Source: Megalobrama amblycephala
Lineage: Eukaryota > Chordata > Actinopteri > Cypriniformes > Xenocyprididae
DNA: 64,000 nucleotides
Direction: 5' to 3'
NCBI RefSeq assembly: GCF_018812025.1
Contig: NC_063066.1
Location: forward strand, 3,616,692 to 3,680,691
Both the position numbers and the translations under genes were made by a program. Positions 1-13,000 of this stretch are shown here, one piece after another. Under the pieces are notes generated by a model that saw only the letters and a program-made list of their open reading frames with translations, was not told where the DNA came from and searched no databases. The number at the start of each line of letters is the position of its first letter. The stretch's first letter is position 1.

Positions 1-45
1 TCAGAATCAAAGACCGCAATAGGAGAGAGCGCAGCAACAGCACTG
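1..45 (+). CDS. enox2: enox2 coding exon (window exon 1, cut by window edge)
   Basis: The frame is open from the window edge: 14 codons (RIKDRNRRERSNST) plus one base, then a good donor (ACTG|gtgaga) at 46. The exon ends after the first base of a codon. The next exon, at 9923, begins with the two remaining bases (TT), giving Val before EQIVSVFHA. The phase match, the strong donor and the charged sequence support this as the exon just before 9923. It is too short to be recognised on its own, and I could not align it to human ENOX2 from memory. Its true 5' end is outside the window. Confidence 0.6.
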
Positions 46-1568
46 GTGAGATCATTTAGTCTAATTACTATTAATGAAGATAATTTCATTTTTAATGCAT
101 CTGTGACTTCATTACTATTCAGTTTGCGCTCGGCTTGCTTAAGATATACTCTGCTGCTCATCTGCGGTGATGCAGTATGTGACTATAACATTTTATTTAG
201 CCTATAACACGTTTATTTTTAGCATTTTTGAGAGGAGTAAGATTTGCATATGTGGTTTAACAACCAGATGCATTTAGACCTGTTCAGTTTTGACTTGAAT
301 GCATCCCAGACCACCTCCTGAAGTGGTTTTGATTTAAATCTCAAATGCATTTCGGAGAGCATCTACACCTGGTCTTTTCACGATCGGATAGCTATCCCAT
401 CAGAGAAAATGCATGCAATGACCTGGCCCTAATTTTTTGAAATTCTTAACAGATCGTTAGAGCTGCTGCTGCTCTGCTCACGTCAAGTAAAAGCTGCTTT
501 TCCGAAGAGCTCTGAAGTGCCGTTGCCTGTTGTGTGACGTCGCAGTAGTTTCATCTATACTATCAGACACAAAAGGAAGCATTCAGTAAATGGCTGCTGT
601 CAGCTACTGCATGATTACACTTCACTTCCTGCCATCATAGTAGTACGCCCAACGCAGCAGTGCTTTGTTCTTGATTGATCCAATGCCCAGAGAAATGGAG
701 CTACTACTCACACATATAGTTTCCTTGATGCATGAGCAGGCGTAATGTTCAGTCTGCGTTTGATTCAAGTATAAGGGGGGTTGAACTTAGAACAAATCCA
801 GTAGAGATTTAATATTTCATTAACATGAAACTGTGGTATAAGAGATGGATACAGACTTGTTAAAAGGTCACAGCACAGAAAACCTTGCCTTGAAAATGAT
901 TAATTTTCAAAAGAAAAGAAGTTAGTGTAGGTGAATATCATGCATATGCATTCGTCGATGAAAGCTGAATTAAATGTACCTGTTTGCTGTGTATTTACTG
1001 TACAAGCAGATATTCAGATATTCACTTAGAAAGCTTTTGAATGTAATGGCAAAGGTTGTTTTACTGTCTCTGAGAAAACTCGTGACCTCAAATCCAGGGC
1101 AAGTGAATTTTACGCTCTGCCATCAGTTACTTTTCAATGTCTCGGTTTGATAGTGTACATGCTTTGATCTGAGATCAGTGTGGACCGAAGGTAAGTTCTC
1201 CTCAGGTCTCTACCACTTTGAGCTGAATGCAGAAGAAGGTAGAGTATGTGAACTTCATGAGTGCACAGCTACAGACATGTGTAGAAGAGTCTGTGATTTT
1301 GTTTAGCTGCTTAGTCTCTGGACAGCACACCTGATGACCCTTCATAGATTAAAAGTAAGTAACCCCAAATGGTCACTAGATTGTCATTGACTAATTGCTT
1401 AAATAACACTGACTGGAGTTTGTAGAATTGCATACACTTCTGATGACATGCCACTCAACAACAACACGTGCACATAGGCTTTTAACTGGTGCATAACACT
1501 GTCTGTGAAGTCTGTATGTTGCATTATAGAGGCATTCACAATTCCTTATAATGCACTGGGAGCGTGCA

Positions 1569-1762
1569 CTTTAGTACATATTCATTATTAACTATGACTT
1601 TTCCCCCTAGTAAGGTAGTTGTTAAGTTTAGGTATTGGGTAGGATTAAGAATGTAGAATATGATCATGCAGAATAAGGCATTAATATGTGCTTTATAAGG
1701 ACTAATAAACAGCCAATATTCTAGTAATATGCATGCTAATAAGCAACTAAAAGTGTTACCTT
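1569..1762. mobile_element. Family C MITE copy
   Basis: A short non-autonomous element related to the copies at 21736-21966, 28706-28945 and 41552-42229. Shared landmarks are AAGGTAGTTGTTAAGTTTAGG, GCAGAATAAGGCATTAATATG, CTTTATAA and an end reading AAAAGTGTTACC. The left end (cactttagtacatattcatt) is a diverged form of the ACACTTTAGTATGGG end in other copies. It has no coding capacity. It abuts a family D copy that begins within about 15 bases of its right end. Confidence 0.7.
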
Positions 1763-1774
1763 TTTTTTCCTCAA

Positions 1775-2138
1775 ATACTTTTATTCAGCAAGGACACATT
1801 AAATTGATAAAGTGACAGTAAAGACATTTATGATGTTACAAAAGATTTCTGTTTCAAATAAATGCAGTTTCTATTCATCTGAATCACAGTTTCCACATAA
1901 ATATTAAGCAGCACGACTGTTTTAACATTGATAATAATCAGCATATTAGAATGATTTCTGAAGGATCATGTGACACTGAAGACTGGAGTAAATTCAGCTT
2001 TGATCACAGGAATAAATTACATTTTAAAATGCATTCAAATAGAAAACAGTTCTTTTAAATTGTAATAATATTTCAGGATATTACTGCTTTAACTGTATTG
2101 TTGATCAAATAAATGCAGCATAAGAGACTGAAAAAAAG
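1775..2138. mobile_element. Family D MITE copy, partial
   Basis: Contains the family D signature in reverse orientation: ACTTTTATTCAGCAAGGA, ATTAAATTGATAAAGTGACAG, then AAGGATCATGTGACACTGAAG and AATAAATGCAGCATAAGAG. The same blocks recur at 8360-8606, 35690-38745 (split), 53700-55450 and 57296-57530. The terminal TTCAAAAGTTT block is missing here. Non-coding. Confidence 0.7.
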
Positions 2139-2227
2139 TTAACATTTTTAGCAGTAGTTTATGGATCTGTTGCAATGACAAAATTATATGTATCTGTTTA
2201 TGGCTATTATCAGGTGTGGGCGGGTTT

Positions 2228-2797
2228 TTAAAGGGTTAGTTCATCCAAAAATGAAAATTGTGTCATTAATTACTCACCCTCATGTTGTTCATCTTCAGAA
2301 CACAAATTAAGATATTTTTGATGAAATCCGATGGCTCAGTGAGGCCTGCATTGATAATTAACACTTTCAATGCCCAGAAATCTACTAAAGACATATTTAA
2401 ATCAGTTCATGTGACTACAGTGGTTCAACATTAATGTTATGAAGCGACGAGAATACTTTTAACGGCTTTATTCAACAATATCTAGTGATGGGCGATTTCA
2501 AAACACTGCTTCATGAAGCTTTACGAATCTTTTGTTTCGAATCAGTGGTTCGGTGTGTGTATCAAACTGCCAAAATCACGCCCCCCAGTGGCGAACCATT
2601 GAAATTTCGAAACACTTATGACATAACAAAGCCTCATTTACTGAAATCACGTGACTTTCATGCTCCGAACCACTGATTCGAAACAAAAGATTCGTAAAGC
2701 GTCAAAGCTCCTGAATGAAGGTCTTACGGGTGTGAAACGACATGAGAGTGAGAAATTAATGACAGAGTTTTCATTTTTGGGTGAACTAACCCTTTAA
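2228..2797. mobile_element. Family A TTAA foldback element
   Basis: Bounded by TTAA at both ends (2228-2231 and 2794-2797). The ends are inverted copies: TTAAAGGGTTAGTTCATCC on the left and GGGTGAACTAACCCTTTAA on the right. A second internal inverted repeat pairs TTTACGAATCTTTTGTTTCG near 2520 with CGAAACAAAAGATTCGTAAA near 2680, so most of the element could fold on itself. TTAA target duplications are typical of piggyBac-superfamily mobilisation. No transposase is present. A fuller copy lies at 57695-58550 and a half copy at 62832-63105. Confidence 0.8.
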
Positions 2798-4796
2798 TTG
2801 TGTTAAAAAAGCCCATTTTTAGATGTAACCCTATTCCATTTATAGTTTCTAGTTATAGCAAATATGGCATGTATTATTTATAAAGTTAATTATTCTGTTT
2901 TTAATGACTGTGCCATGAAATAAAGATTTAAAAAGTGCTTAAAAAGTGTAGAAAAAAAATATCTAAGCTTCACAAAAACACAAATCTTTTTTTCAGGTTT
3001 GTTTTTGGGAAAAAATCACTCCCCTTCACCTGTAATCATAACTATCCATGCACATTTTCACACTTCAGTCATATTTGCAGACTCACAAAAAAAAATGTTG
3101 TTGAATAACAAATTTTGCTCTTTTTTTCCCCCCTTGTAAATATGAAATATTTCTCATTTGATCCTTTCCAAGTAAGGCATTTGACTTCAGGCACATCTCT
3201 ATAATACATTATAATACTATTTTGTTTTCATGGTTACACCTTTAAAGAGTAAATGCACATGAAACACATGATGGCACAAGTAATGTAATTCTTTATACTC
3301 TTAAACGTGTTGTAACCATGTTAAAGTTTTAACAAGAACATACAAATAATTTAAGGTTACATTGTAAGGCATTATGAAATATACTGCATCACTATACAGA
3401 CTCCATAGAAAGTGTTACTCCTCCTCTACTGACTTGGCTGCTATTATTTGTTGATGCGACTAGATTTCATGGAGATCATGGTCCAATCATGGTTCTCCGT
3501 CCCACAGACGTGGAGAGCAGGAATAGTGCTTGTTTAATCAGTGATGTCATGCAGTAACTTGACCTAAATTGAACGGCATGGTAAGTCTCTCTCTCTTAGG
3601 ACATTCCCAGATATCCCCTCACGCTCATCACTGACGTCTGTCTGTCTTAGACTGTGATTGACATCCATCCTGATGTCACATAGAGATGGAGCAGACATGG
3701 GTATTTACGAATATGACTCATCTTTAGTGGCAGGTTGAAATCCAAAGGTGTTTTATTGTTTTCAAGAGACAAAAACATCACCTTCCCAGAGATACAGGCT
3801 TCATCTGCCAGACTATGTCTTTTCTGTTTGTTTGTTTTCTTCCTTCTGAAACCTGTCAGGTTATTCTAATGGGTTTAGAACGTCTGCTTGAGGAAGAAGT
3901 GACAATACTGATTTGTTACCAAGCCTGCTCGGGCTGTCTGTCAAAATTATCTTCTATCAGGAATACTTCCTACAGATGTTTGATCCGAAAGGTCATGTCG
4001 CCTTAGAAAGACCGTCCAGTAGCTTCCCTGGGTATTTAACACTGTCCAGCCTTTTATCTGCGCGCGACAGACAGCAACCTTTGATACAGTTCTCTCAACA
4101 ACCTGCAATAAGTATCTGGCACTATAGTAATATCTGTTCTGTCACGATGACAAACACATGCAGCGGAACAGTCGCTCACACAGACGAGAGAAAGCATTGT
4201 GACAGTCGAGCATCTGTCTTATCTGAACGCAGCCAGAACACACAGCAGTATAAATAATGAAATGCAGTATACAGCTAAAGCGTGCTGGGGTCGCAGCCCT
4301 GCAGGAGGATAGAGCAGCAGGTTGTCGCGGTGGCAGGTGGGACATGATGACATGGGAATTCTGGGTAAGACTGTTCCAGCTTAAGACGGTGGATCCCGGC
4401 TGAGGCAGCAGACAGGTGCTGTCACGAACTAAATCTGTATTTGCCACATCTGAGGGATGGTTTGCAGTAAAAGTGATATTATTTTATATAGATAAACTAT
4501 TTTGCTTAGGTTATTTGAGGAGGAAAAAACACCTATGATACATTTCTGAGTAAAATTAATTGCATGCATTCATTCACACTTTTGAAGAAAAAGAGACGCA
4601 TCCTTCTAAAGTGCTAAATCTTTGCTGCAATCTGTCGTTATCCCTGCTAAATTATAGCTTAAAATTTAAAATGATAAGTTAAATTTACCTTGAATAGGTG
4701 AAAATAAGCATTTGGATAGATAGCGCATTGACTGATAATTAATAATTACCAATTTCAGCTGATATGGTCCCAATATATTCCATCCCTAATGTGAAG

Positions 4797-4919
4797 TGAA
4801 ATACACTACTGTTCAAAAGTTTGGATTCAGTAAGATTTTTTAAAAATATTTTTGTTCTTCAAGGCAGCATCTATTTCATCAAAAATACATTAAAAAGTGT
4901 ACTATTGTGAAAAATTAAC

Positions 4920-4964
<45 letters not shown>

Positions 4965-4986
4965 CTAAAAAAAAAAAAAAAAAAAA
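4797..4986. repeat. Family D fragment followed by (TA)n and poly(A)
   Basis: 4797-4920 begins ACACTACTGTTCAAAAGTTTGG, the terminal block of family D, and degenerates after about 120 bases. It runs into a perfect (TA)n tract at 4924-4962 and an A20 tract at 4967-4986. The rest of the family D element may have been replaced by the low-complexity sequence that continues to about 5640. Confidence 0.65.
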
Positions 4987-5208
4987 GCAGATAATGTACT
5001 GGCAGAAAATTACCAGGACATTATCCAATAATTTTATAGACATTTCTGTGAACCCTAAAACACAACGCAATTAAGATTCAAAATACAGGTAAAACACCTG
5101 TACAAAATAAATATGGAAATATGGAAAATTCCATCAAATTAATACAGTACATTGTGCCCTTTTTTTACGGATTTTAATGTGTTTATATGCTAAAAAAACA
5201 AAAAAAAA

Positions 5209-5289
5209 ACATTTTTAATGCTAAAAAATTTCAGATTTGCCATAGGAATAAATTTTATATTATAATACATTTAATAATTTTCATTTTTG

Positions 5290-5325
<36 letters not shown>

Positions 5326-5418
5326 ATAGATAGATAGATAGATAGATAGACAGATATATTATAAATTAATTTTCCTATGGCAAATCTGATTTTTTTTTAG
5401 CATTAAAAATGTGTTTTT
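5209..5418. repeat. Inverted repeat enclosing (AT)n and (GATA)n
   Basis: The arms are about 58 bases: AATGCTAAAAAATTTCAGAT and TTTGCCATAGGAATAAA on the left pair with TTTTCCTATGGCAAATCTGA and TTTTAGCATTAAAAATGTG on the right. The loop holds (AT)n at 5292-5323 and (GATA)n at 5324-5350. A third, direct copy of the right arm's core (GATGGCAAATCTGATTTTTT) lies near 5474. Non-coding and AT-rich. Confidence 0.7.
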
Positions 5419-7237
5419 ATATAAATAAATGAATATATATATATACTTTTTTTTAAGGTAATTTATTCCTTTGATGGCAAATCTGATTTTTTTTTTATCA
5501 TCTATTAGAAATCATTCCAATATGTTGATTTGCTGCTCAAAAAATATTTCTTATTATAATCGATATTGAAAACCATTGAAATGCTAAATATTTTTTTCAT
5601 TTTTTTTTTTTCAAAATTAATAGAAATGTCTTACTTGAAAGCATGTAAAAGTCTTTTCTCTCACATTTATTTTATTTTTTAATGCATTATTTGTTTTTAT
5701 TTTTAAAAGTATTAATTACTTTCAAAAAAATCTTACTGATATAGTAAACATTGGAAAGGTAAGGAATTCTGTTTTGCTTCTAATACTAAAGTATTTGTTT
5801 GGAAATTAGAGGCAATATAAATGCAGAGAAAGGCCAGAAATATATTCAACAAATATGCAAATACAGAAGTGAAGGTTTGGCCAATGCATTGCGAGCAGGA
5901 GATAGAAACGCTGAGATCATGGCTTCTATTCCCAGGGAATGCATGAACGTAATGCAAATGCATACAATGCAAGTCACTTTGGATAACAGTGTCTGCCAAG
6001 TGCATAAATGTAAATGTCCCATATCTATCATGTTTTTGCGTTACAGCATCATAGTCCAGAGCTCAAGAGGGTGATAGACTTCCCTTCAGACGTCTGTGCC
6101 GTTAAACTAACACGCTGACAGTCTGTTGCTCTGCCACGACAGTTGTTCACATGAGAGAGAAAACTGACTGTAGAGAAGATGATTGGAGTACATTTTACAA
6201 GAAAATACTATTTCATTCTTTCTACTATGTAATACATTTAATACATTTGTTTCAGTGCAGTGCGGCAGTGCTAAGATGCATCTCATACTTGTGAATAGTG
6301 GACATGTAAAACTCATTGTTTTGTTTCCTCTTAGACTAAAGCGTTCGACACACCTGCACACGTGCATGCAGTCAGGCACATGCTCTCCATCCTGGCTTTG
6401 CCATCGATCTCTTCCATCAAATTAAAGGATGCTGAAGTCGCTATCGATCCAGCCTCTCTCTCTCTCTCTCTCATGCCTGTGCCGCAGACAGATGTGTTTG
6501 GCAGCCTTCCTGCCTCCCCAAGGTTTATTAACCCCCTCTCAGGGAGAGAGAGAGATGGGATCTCTGAGTGAATCTGCATAGGTCACGTTATACCATCAGT
6601 AATGATGTCATACATCCATCAAGCTGCTGGCACCATATGTTTCTGTCTCTCAGTCCTACTGTTACATCACTTAGACTGATGGATGTTTTGATGTCATTTC
6701 CCAGACACACAGACAGTTTTTTGGATCTGTGATGCAATGCACAAACAGTAACTCTTTGAAATATGATATGAAACTCTCAGATGATCTAGTCATGAGTGAG
6801 GCTTGTTTAAAGATTTATTGGATTTCTCTAAAAGTAACAGGCAAACCAAGATTGATTTAAAGTAATAATAGTGTTGGTGGCACAAAACAGTGAGATGCCA
6901 TGATATTTCCTCCTGAAGGGCTGTTCACACTGACAGTGTTAAACAGCGATAAACCAACCTGAAGTCATTCATGTTTAATGGGAGTTGGTTTCGAGTGACC
7001 TGAGTGATGGTGACAAAATTAAAGAACTTTATGCAAAATAACTGAAATGGAATCTTTTAAGTGAACGATTTGGAACATTTCATGCGAAACAGAAACTTTT
7101 GATTCCGATTTTGACTACTTTCAACAACTGATTCTAATACCTTTTATGTTAGACATTCTAATTATCAAAAAAAAAAAAAAAAAACACACATCACAATCTC
7201 AAAAAAAGTCTCTTATGCTCACCAAGACTGCTTTTTT

Positions 7238-8380
7238 TTAAGGGGTCATGAACTGCGTTGTTTTATAATGTTAGTATGCTTTTTACATCACAAATTGTCA
7301 TCATTTAGAAATAAAAGGCATTTTTTCTAACCTGATTTTAGCCTCTGATTTGAACGCTCTGTTTTAAGGGGCGTGTCTGCTGTGAGATTCAGTGTAAACG
7401 CCCACTGCTGTGATTGGTTGACATCTTTGCATATGAAATAGCTAAGTATTATTCTCTCGAAAACGTTTAGCACGTTTTTACTATTACAGCTCTCAAGGTT
7501 AACTTATCGTGAAAAGCATTACACTTAAATCTGTGGCATTATATTTAGATCGTGGCATGAAAGGTTGCAGTGCTGAACATTGTAGCCAATCACAGACATG
7601 GAAGCAGTGATCTCGTCATTGCAACTCAATTTCTGCACACTAACAAATGCTAACTAACAGTGCAAATGTGATGCAACTAAGAGATTCATTGAATAAAACG
7701 GGAGTTTTGGCGTGAATCCAGAACTCAGTCACTGATAAACTCACGCTGTTTGATTGACAGCTCCAGTGATTGTAAAGGGAGCGTTCTTTGATCGTTTTCT
7801 ATATATAATTTAATCACTGTTTAAATTACAGATTATTTTCATCCTACTAAGAGAAACAACGTGAAGTTGAGCGTTTAGTCACTGGTTTGATTTACTGACT
7901 CTACATGAATCATTAATATCAGATCAGGCATTAGAATTAACACAGTTACTGACATGTTGTTGCATTACTGTCGAGTCCATATCGTAAAAGTCTGTTTGCA
8001 AAGCCTGTGCCCAAATGCGATTGATTTGACAAAAAAATCCATAGTGAAATGTACTGAATACAAATAAATAAAGCTCAAATGAGACATTCACATTGTTGAA
8101 AATAAATAACCATATTCCTAACATCCTTTGAAAGGTAATGTTATTTTAGTCCTGTATCGCTCTTCTCTCCTCCTCATCTCACTAACACACCAGTGGGCGG
8201 GGCTAATGATGCAATGATGAAGTAGGCGTTGATTTCTTCTGTGGAGGCGGAGTTTCACCTATCTGGTGTCAATAAAAGCTTTTATTGGACTAATAAGGAA
8301 GTTTTCAGTTCTGAAACTTACAGGATATTCATATAGTTCGATGACCTCTTATATATCAAAAGCTCAAGGAAAAGTTGATT
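7238..8380. mobile_element. Probable non-autonomous DNA element (GGGGTCATGAAC end)
   Basis: Starts AAGGGGTCATGAACTGCG. Near 8335 the sequence AGTTCGATGACCTCTTAT is a diverged inverted copy of the start, followed by TATCAAAAGCTCAAGG, a block I associate with the right end of related cyprinid elements. Boundaries are approximate and terminal similarity is weak. No coding capacity is seen. Confidence 0.35.
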
Positions 8381-8606
8381 TCTCAAATTCAGTAAAAACA
8401 GTAATATTGTAAAATATTTTTACAATTTAGAAAAACTGTTTTCTATTTGAATACATTTTAATATGTAATTTATTCCTGTGATCAAAGCTGGATTTTCAGC
8501 ATCATTACTCCAGTCTTCAGTGTCACATGATCCTTCAGAAATCATTCTAATATGCTGATTTGCTGTTCAAGAAACATTTCCAAACTTTTGAACGGGAGTG
8601 CATGTT
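8360..8606. mobile_element. Family D MITE copy
   Basis: Contains AAAAACTGTTTTCTATTTG, CTGTGATCAAAGCTGGATTT, ACTCCAGTCTTCAGTGTCAC, ATGATCCTTCAGAAATCATT, and ends TTCCAAACTTTTGAACGGGA. It is in opposite orientation to 1775-2138. Its uninterrupted CTGTTTTCTATTTGAAT serves as the empty-site reference for the insertion at 35785-38518. Confidence 0.75.
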
Positions 8607-9431
8607 TATAATCAATGTTGTATTCCTGTCATTCACCTAACCTTGTCTACAAAGGATACGTATGATGCTGCCTTAGATTTAGGCCACAAGAATGTGTTTT
8701 GAAGCCGGCGTAATTATGCTGCCTCCTTTTTGGTTCAACCTTCATGTCATTGGCACACCTATGTTATCTTGAAACGCCATCTAGTTTGGCAGCTTGCTAG
8801 ATTTTGGAACAGAGTTTGTGTCAGAGATGTCAGAGCAGCACATACTGTTAGCAGCTGTGATTCTCGGCAGCTGTTCCCCTTCCGCCCCGTGTCTTCCTCC
8901 TGTCTTACATTCTCACAGGAAATTACTGCCATGTATCTCTAAGATCCAAAGCACTCACACCCCAGAAAATAGTTGATTGACTGCCTCGTCTCTTAATTCT
9001 GAACAGATGACTATTTCTGGAAGGTTTGCGTTAATGAGTTTACATAAGCGAGACATCCTCTCTAATCTATACACAGTGAAGTAATGAGCCCAGCCTGTCG
9101 TAGATGAAACATTCATCTCATTATCAGTTGATGACCTCTTAAAATACAAGAGATTCTTTGAGTATCCAGGCAGCGGAGTCGATGAAGGTGAGAGGTGTGT
9201 TGTGGTAATTGAGAAAGAAGAAACATGAGTTGTTCTCAGGTAAAGCAAGGGAATTCGCTATTCAACTGTTTGATCTTCCCAAAGAGAGTCTAAAAATCTG
9301 TCACTATTTACTCACCTTCATGTCATTCAGTACCCGTAGATTTTCATTCTTCCATTGACCTAAAAAAAAGGAGATGTTAGGCATAATGTTCCAGCTGATG
9401 TTCTTCTACGTTCAACAACAGTTCACAGCTG

Positions 9432-9693
9432 TTAAAGGACTAGTTCACCTAAAAATGAAAAATCTGTCATCGTTTTCTCACCCTCATGTCATTTCAAACC
9501 TTTAGGACTTTTTTTTTTCTGTGGAAAACATATGGAGATATTTTGAAAAGTCTCAGCGTTTTATTCCGTACAAATGGGGTTTGACCCCAACGTTCTTCAA
9601 AATATCTTTTGTCTTCCACAGAAGAAAGATTACAGGTTGTACAGGTTTGGAAAGGCTTTGAGGTGATTTTCATTTTTGGGTAAACTAACCCTA
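9432..9693. mobile_element. TTAA-type MITE related to family A
   Basis: Left end TTAAAGGACTAGTTCACC. Right end TTCATTTTTGGGTAAACTAA followed by CCCT. Internal arms pair ATATTTTGAAAAGTCTCAGC-side sequence with AAAATATCTTTTGTCTTCCA on the other side, giving a hairpin-like element. The right TTAA is lost. It ends about 230 bases upstream of the exon at 9923. Confidence 0.65.
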
Positions 9694-9922
9694 TTTTTTC
9701 AGAAGAGACAGAAATGTGATCTCATTCAGATCCCATCCCTGTAACTACACTAGTCCACCCCAGCTCAGTGTTTGTGCTTTATAGAGGGGGGTATAGGGGA
9801 AAAGAACATCACTTCCTTCCAACCTGACACAAATTTTTTCACTCCTCTGCACCTTCCCAATCGCCCCTCTCTCTCTTTCTTTCTTTGGACGCCCATACTG
9901 GCCCCTGCATCCCCTGCCACAG

Positions 9923-10029
9923 TTGAGCAGATTGTGTCTGTATTCCACGCTGCTACCAAACAAAAGGCATGGGACCATTTCTCCAAAGCCCAACGGAAGA
10001 ACCTGGACATGTGGCGAAAGCAAGCAGAG
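9923..10029 (+). CDS. enox2: enox2 coding exon (window exon 2)
   Basis: 107 bases: two bases completing a Val codon, then 35 codons (residues 16-50 of the window-encoded protein). The peptide begins EQIVSVFHAATKQKAWDHFS and continues KAQRKNLDMWRKQAE. The ATKQKAWDHF and KAQRKN blocks are hallmarks of ENOX1/2 just after the RRM-containing half. The acceptor is a pyrimidine tract ending cacag at 9922; the donor GAG|gttggt is weaker than average but keeps phase 0 with the next exon (GAG ATC AGA). Human ENOX2, as I recall it, has SVWCKQAEEIRN at this junction; here Cys is replaced by Arg (MWRKQAE). Confidence 0.88.
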
Positions 10030-13000
10030 GTTGGTGTTTTCATTTCTCTAAGTGAATGTATTCATGCTTCACATCTTCAGAATTAATAATGCAGAATGTT
10101 TCTGTGAGATTAGTTTTTCCCATTCCCCCTGTCCATCTCCCCTTCCCTCCAAGCCACCCATGTACTTGAACTATTATGAAGTCCACATGTTTTATTTTGA
10201 GTTGAATGTTAATGGTATGACAGTATAATTGCTCAGCTCTCTCTGGTAGTAAAATCTGACCCGAGTCTGCCTGAGATTTCAGCGGTTCACAACCGGCAGG
10301 TAACATTTGAGTCTTTCCCGATAGAAGCAATGGAAACACCAGTATCATGAATGATTGGCGCTCTAAAACGCTCCATACAAGAGAAAAATATTTATTCTCT
10401 ATCACTAGAAGCTTGAGACTAATTAATGAGCTATAATCCACATGTTTTCCTGTTGAAGTGTTTATTTTGTCTCTTTCCTCTGATTTCTTTGGTCATTAGG
10501 TAAGTTTTAAGACAACTCTCTCATTATAAGTGCACAATGACCCAATCTTGTGTCTAATTAGCACTTTAATTTCCATTGCGAGCAGCGTTAAAACACCATT
10601 TTACATGGATCAGAGAGCTGATTTTGTTTACATCTAATATAACAGAACTCCTGCTCAGCAAACGATGACTGTGAAATCAACAGAGGACTGGATTGTCCAT
10701 GTGTCAAACAAGTTTCCAGAAGCTTACAGTAATTAATTTTCATGACTACACTCTAAAAAAATACTGGGTTAAAAACAACCCGAGTTGGGTTGAAAATGGA
10801 CAAACCAAGCATTTGGGTTGTTTTAACCCAGCGGTTTGGTCAAATGTTTGCCTAACCTGCTGGGTAGTTTTATTTAACTCAACTATTGTTTGGGTTCATT
10901 TTAAGCCAGCCATATAATAATTTTTAAATAGTTGGGTAAAATAAAACTGCCCAGCATGTTGGGCAAACATTTAACCCAACCACATTTTCAACCCAACTTA
11001 GGTTGTTTTGATGTTCTAGTATGTAACAGACATTTTTCATGATCTAATCAATTCACGAACTGAATCATCCTTCTAGTTGAATTTTCTGTTTCACTATGGA
11101 GGGGTTGCAAATGTTGTTTTATGTTCACTTGAAGCCACTGGAACAACTTTAAGATGCAGGTACTGTAAATGCCAAAAGAGTCTCCTCACTGTTCAAGGTA
11201 GGTGTTTAAAATACGCACCATGTTGGATAATTTCTAAAAAGAAAAAAGACATTTTATTTCATTCACGTCTGATATACATGTTAATTTCCCATGAGGAAAA
11301 ATTCTGTGTCATCAGAACTGGACGTTTCCATCAGAAATATCACACACATCCATTCATTTCAGGCCCATTGTGAAGCCCATTAAGACGATTTGCTATTGCT
11401 GTCAGTTAGTGCTTTGTTAACTTCATGAACCAAGTCCTTGATTGACCGCCTTGTTCGAAATTTGAATTGACATTTTATTCGATTTGTCTCCAAATTAAAG
11501 TTACATATAGAGTACTTTTAGAACTTACCCTGTTTTTCATCTGTGAAATGAGCTTATTAATGCAGCGGTAATTGCGTCCTCATTGAGCTCCCTCTTTTAT
11601 TGAGTCCCTCTCATTTCAACTCTTTCATTTCTACCATCAGATGACAAAAAAGGGTATGCAACAATCCTAATAAGCCTTGATCATTTCTAGAAGCTGATGT
11701 AGTCCTCACTCCCCAATCCTCCCTTTTTTTTTTTTTTTGACCTTTTCTCTTACTACTTAAGATGAATATGTTTATCCTCAGATGTGAGCCTCTTCTCGCT
11801 CCCGGGCTGGCATTGTGCTTGCAGCTTCACTGTGGCTATGACAGGAAGCTCTCGATGCTGTCACAGCGGGATGAAGCCTCAGTTTTTTTTAAAAAAGAGA
11901 GAGAGTTAGCAGGCCTCTCTCACCTTTTACATTATGTATTGAGAAGAGTCGGCCTCAAAACTGTTGGATTCCCTTTAGTATGACAATGCAGGGCTTCAGG
12001 GAAATGTCACACTTTCACATGCCTTTGAATCTCTTGCTCGAAATGTTTATGTTCTAACGGAGCCCATTAGTGCCATTTTAACATTCTCCACTCTAGGAAG
12101 AGGTTGCTTCAGTCCGGAATCTAGTTAGTTATATCTGGAGCAGGTGACAGTAAGTGATAGGTAATAGGTGACACACCATTAAACTGCTTCTCTCACCCTC
12201 TGAGCTGTTTGGACCCTCACTGCTCTTCTCTCGTAAATTTGATGGTAAGATGGCGGTTTGGGATGAGTTTTTGATCCAGAGCAACATTTTGGCTTTCATC
12301 CTTATTTTCTTGAGCTCGCCTGCAAATTTTCCCAACCATGTCTTGCTCAAAGCTTCGGTAAGTGACACAGAAATGTCCAGTCAATTGTTCTCCAAGAAAG
12401 TTGACTATTTGCAGTTGGAAAGACTACCTGAATTCAATCACGGCCCATTTACACTGCGGGCAGCTAGACTTTTGTAAATCTGGAGAGCTAGGTGTCTTCT
12501 TGCGGTAGCTCCACATCATCTATCGCTCTCTTGGTTGGGCAGATGGGCCTGTTTGCTTTTGCGCTACCTACTCGACCTCTGTAATTCTCAGTGAGATCAT
12601 GTGTTGCTGTGCTAGACAGATGGTAATGTTTATGCTGGGCCTTTTGTTTGTTGTCAGGCAGTAAGTCTCTCTCCCTGTGGCGGTCATGTTGTGTCTTTGC
12701 ACAGCCCTATCTCTTTGCTATGAGCATGCCTCATTAGCCGAAGAGCTCCCCCATCAGGAGAGCCAACAGGGCAGCGCCCATACGCAGACATCTGCTTCAT
12801 CTGGCCCCACTTGGCCCTGCCGATCTGTGGTGGCTGTGCAATCACTTCCTGCCACGTTGAAGCTCCATTGGCAGCCATTATAACACATTAAGAGTCCCTG
12901 TTTGACTGCGTGCAGAGACAAGGTCAGCCAACATCAGGTGTCTCTCTGCATCGATAACGCTGGAGCATCGCCACCTGCTTTTATAGCACTTTACGAGTAT

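Larger units (their letters stand above)
46..9922 (+). other. enox2: enox2 intron, 9.9 kb
   Basis: Intron between window exons 1 and 2, with donor gtgaga at 46 and acceptor ccccctgccacag-like tract ending at 9922. The repeats in it are listed separately. In the remaining stretches (46-1568, 2798-4796, 5640-7237 and 8607-9431) I see no exon, RNA gene or clear regulatory site. They hold AT-rich unique-looking sequence, short homopolymers and a (TC)n run near 6455-6470. The open frames in these stretches overlap on both strands and show no family resemblance. Confidence 0.6.

Noticed and set aside
10040..10441. 133-codon - strand frame beside an enox2 exon
   Set aside because: Intronic, antisense, no domain signal; shadow-type open frame.
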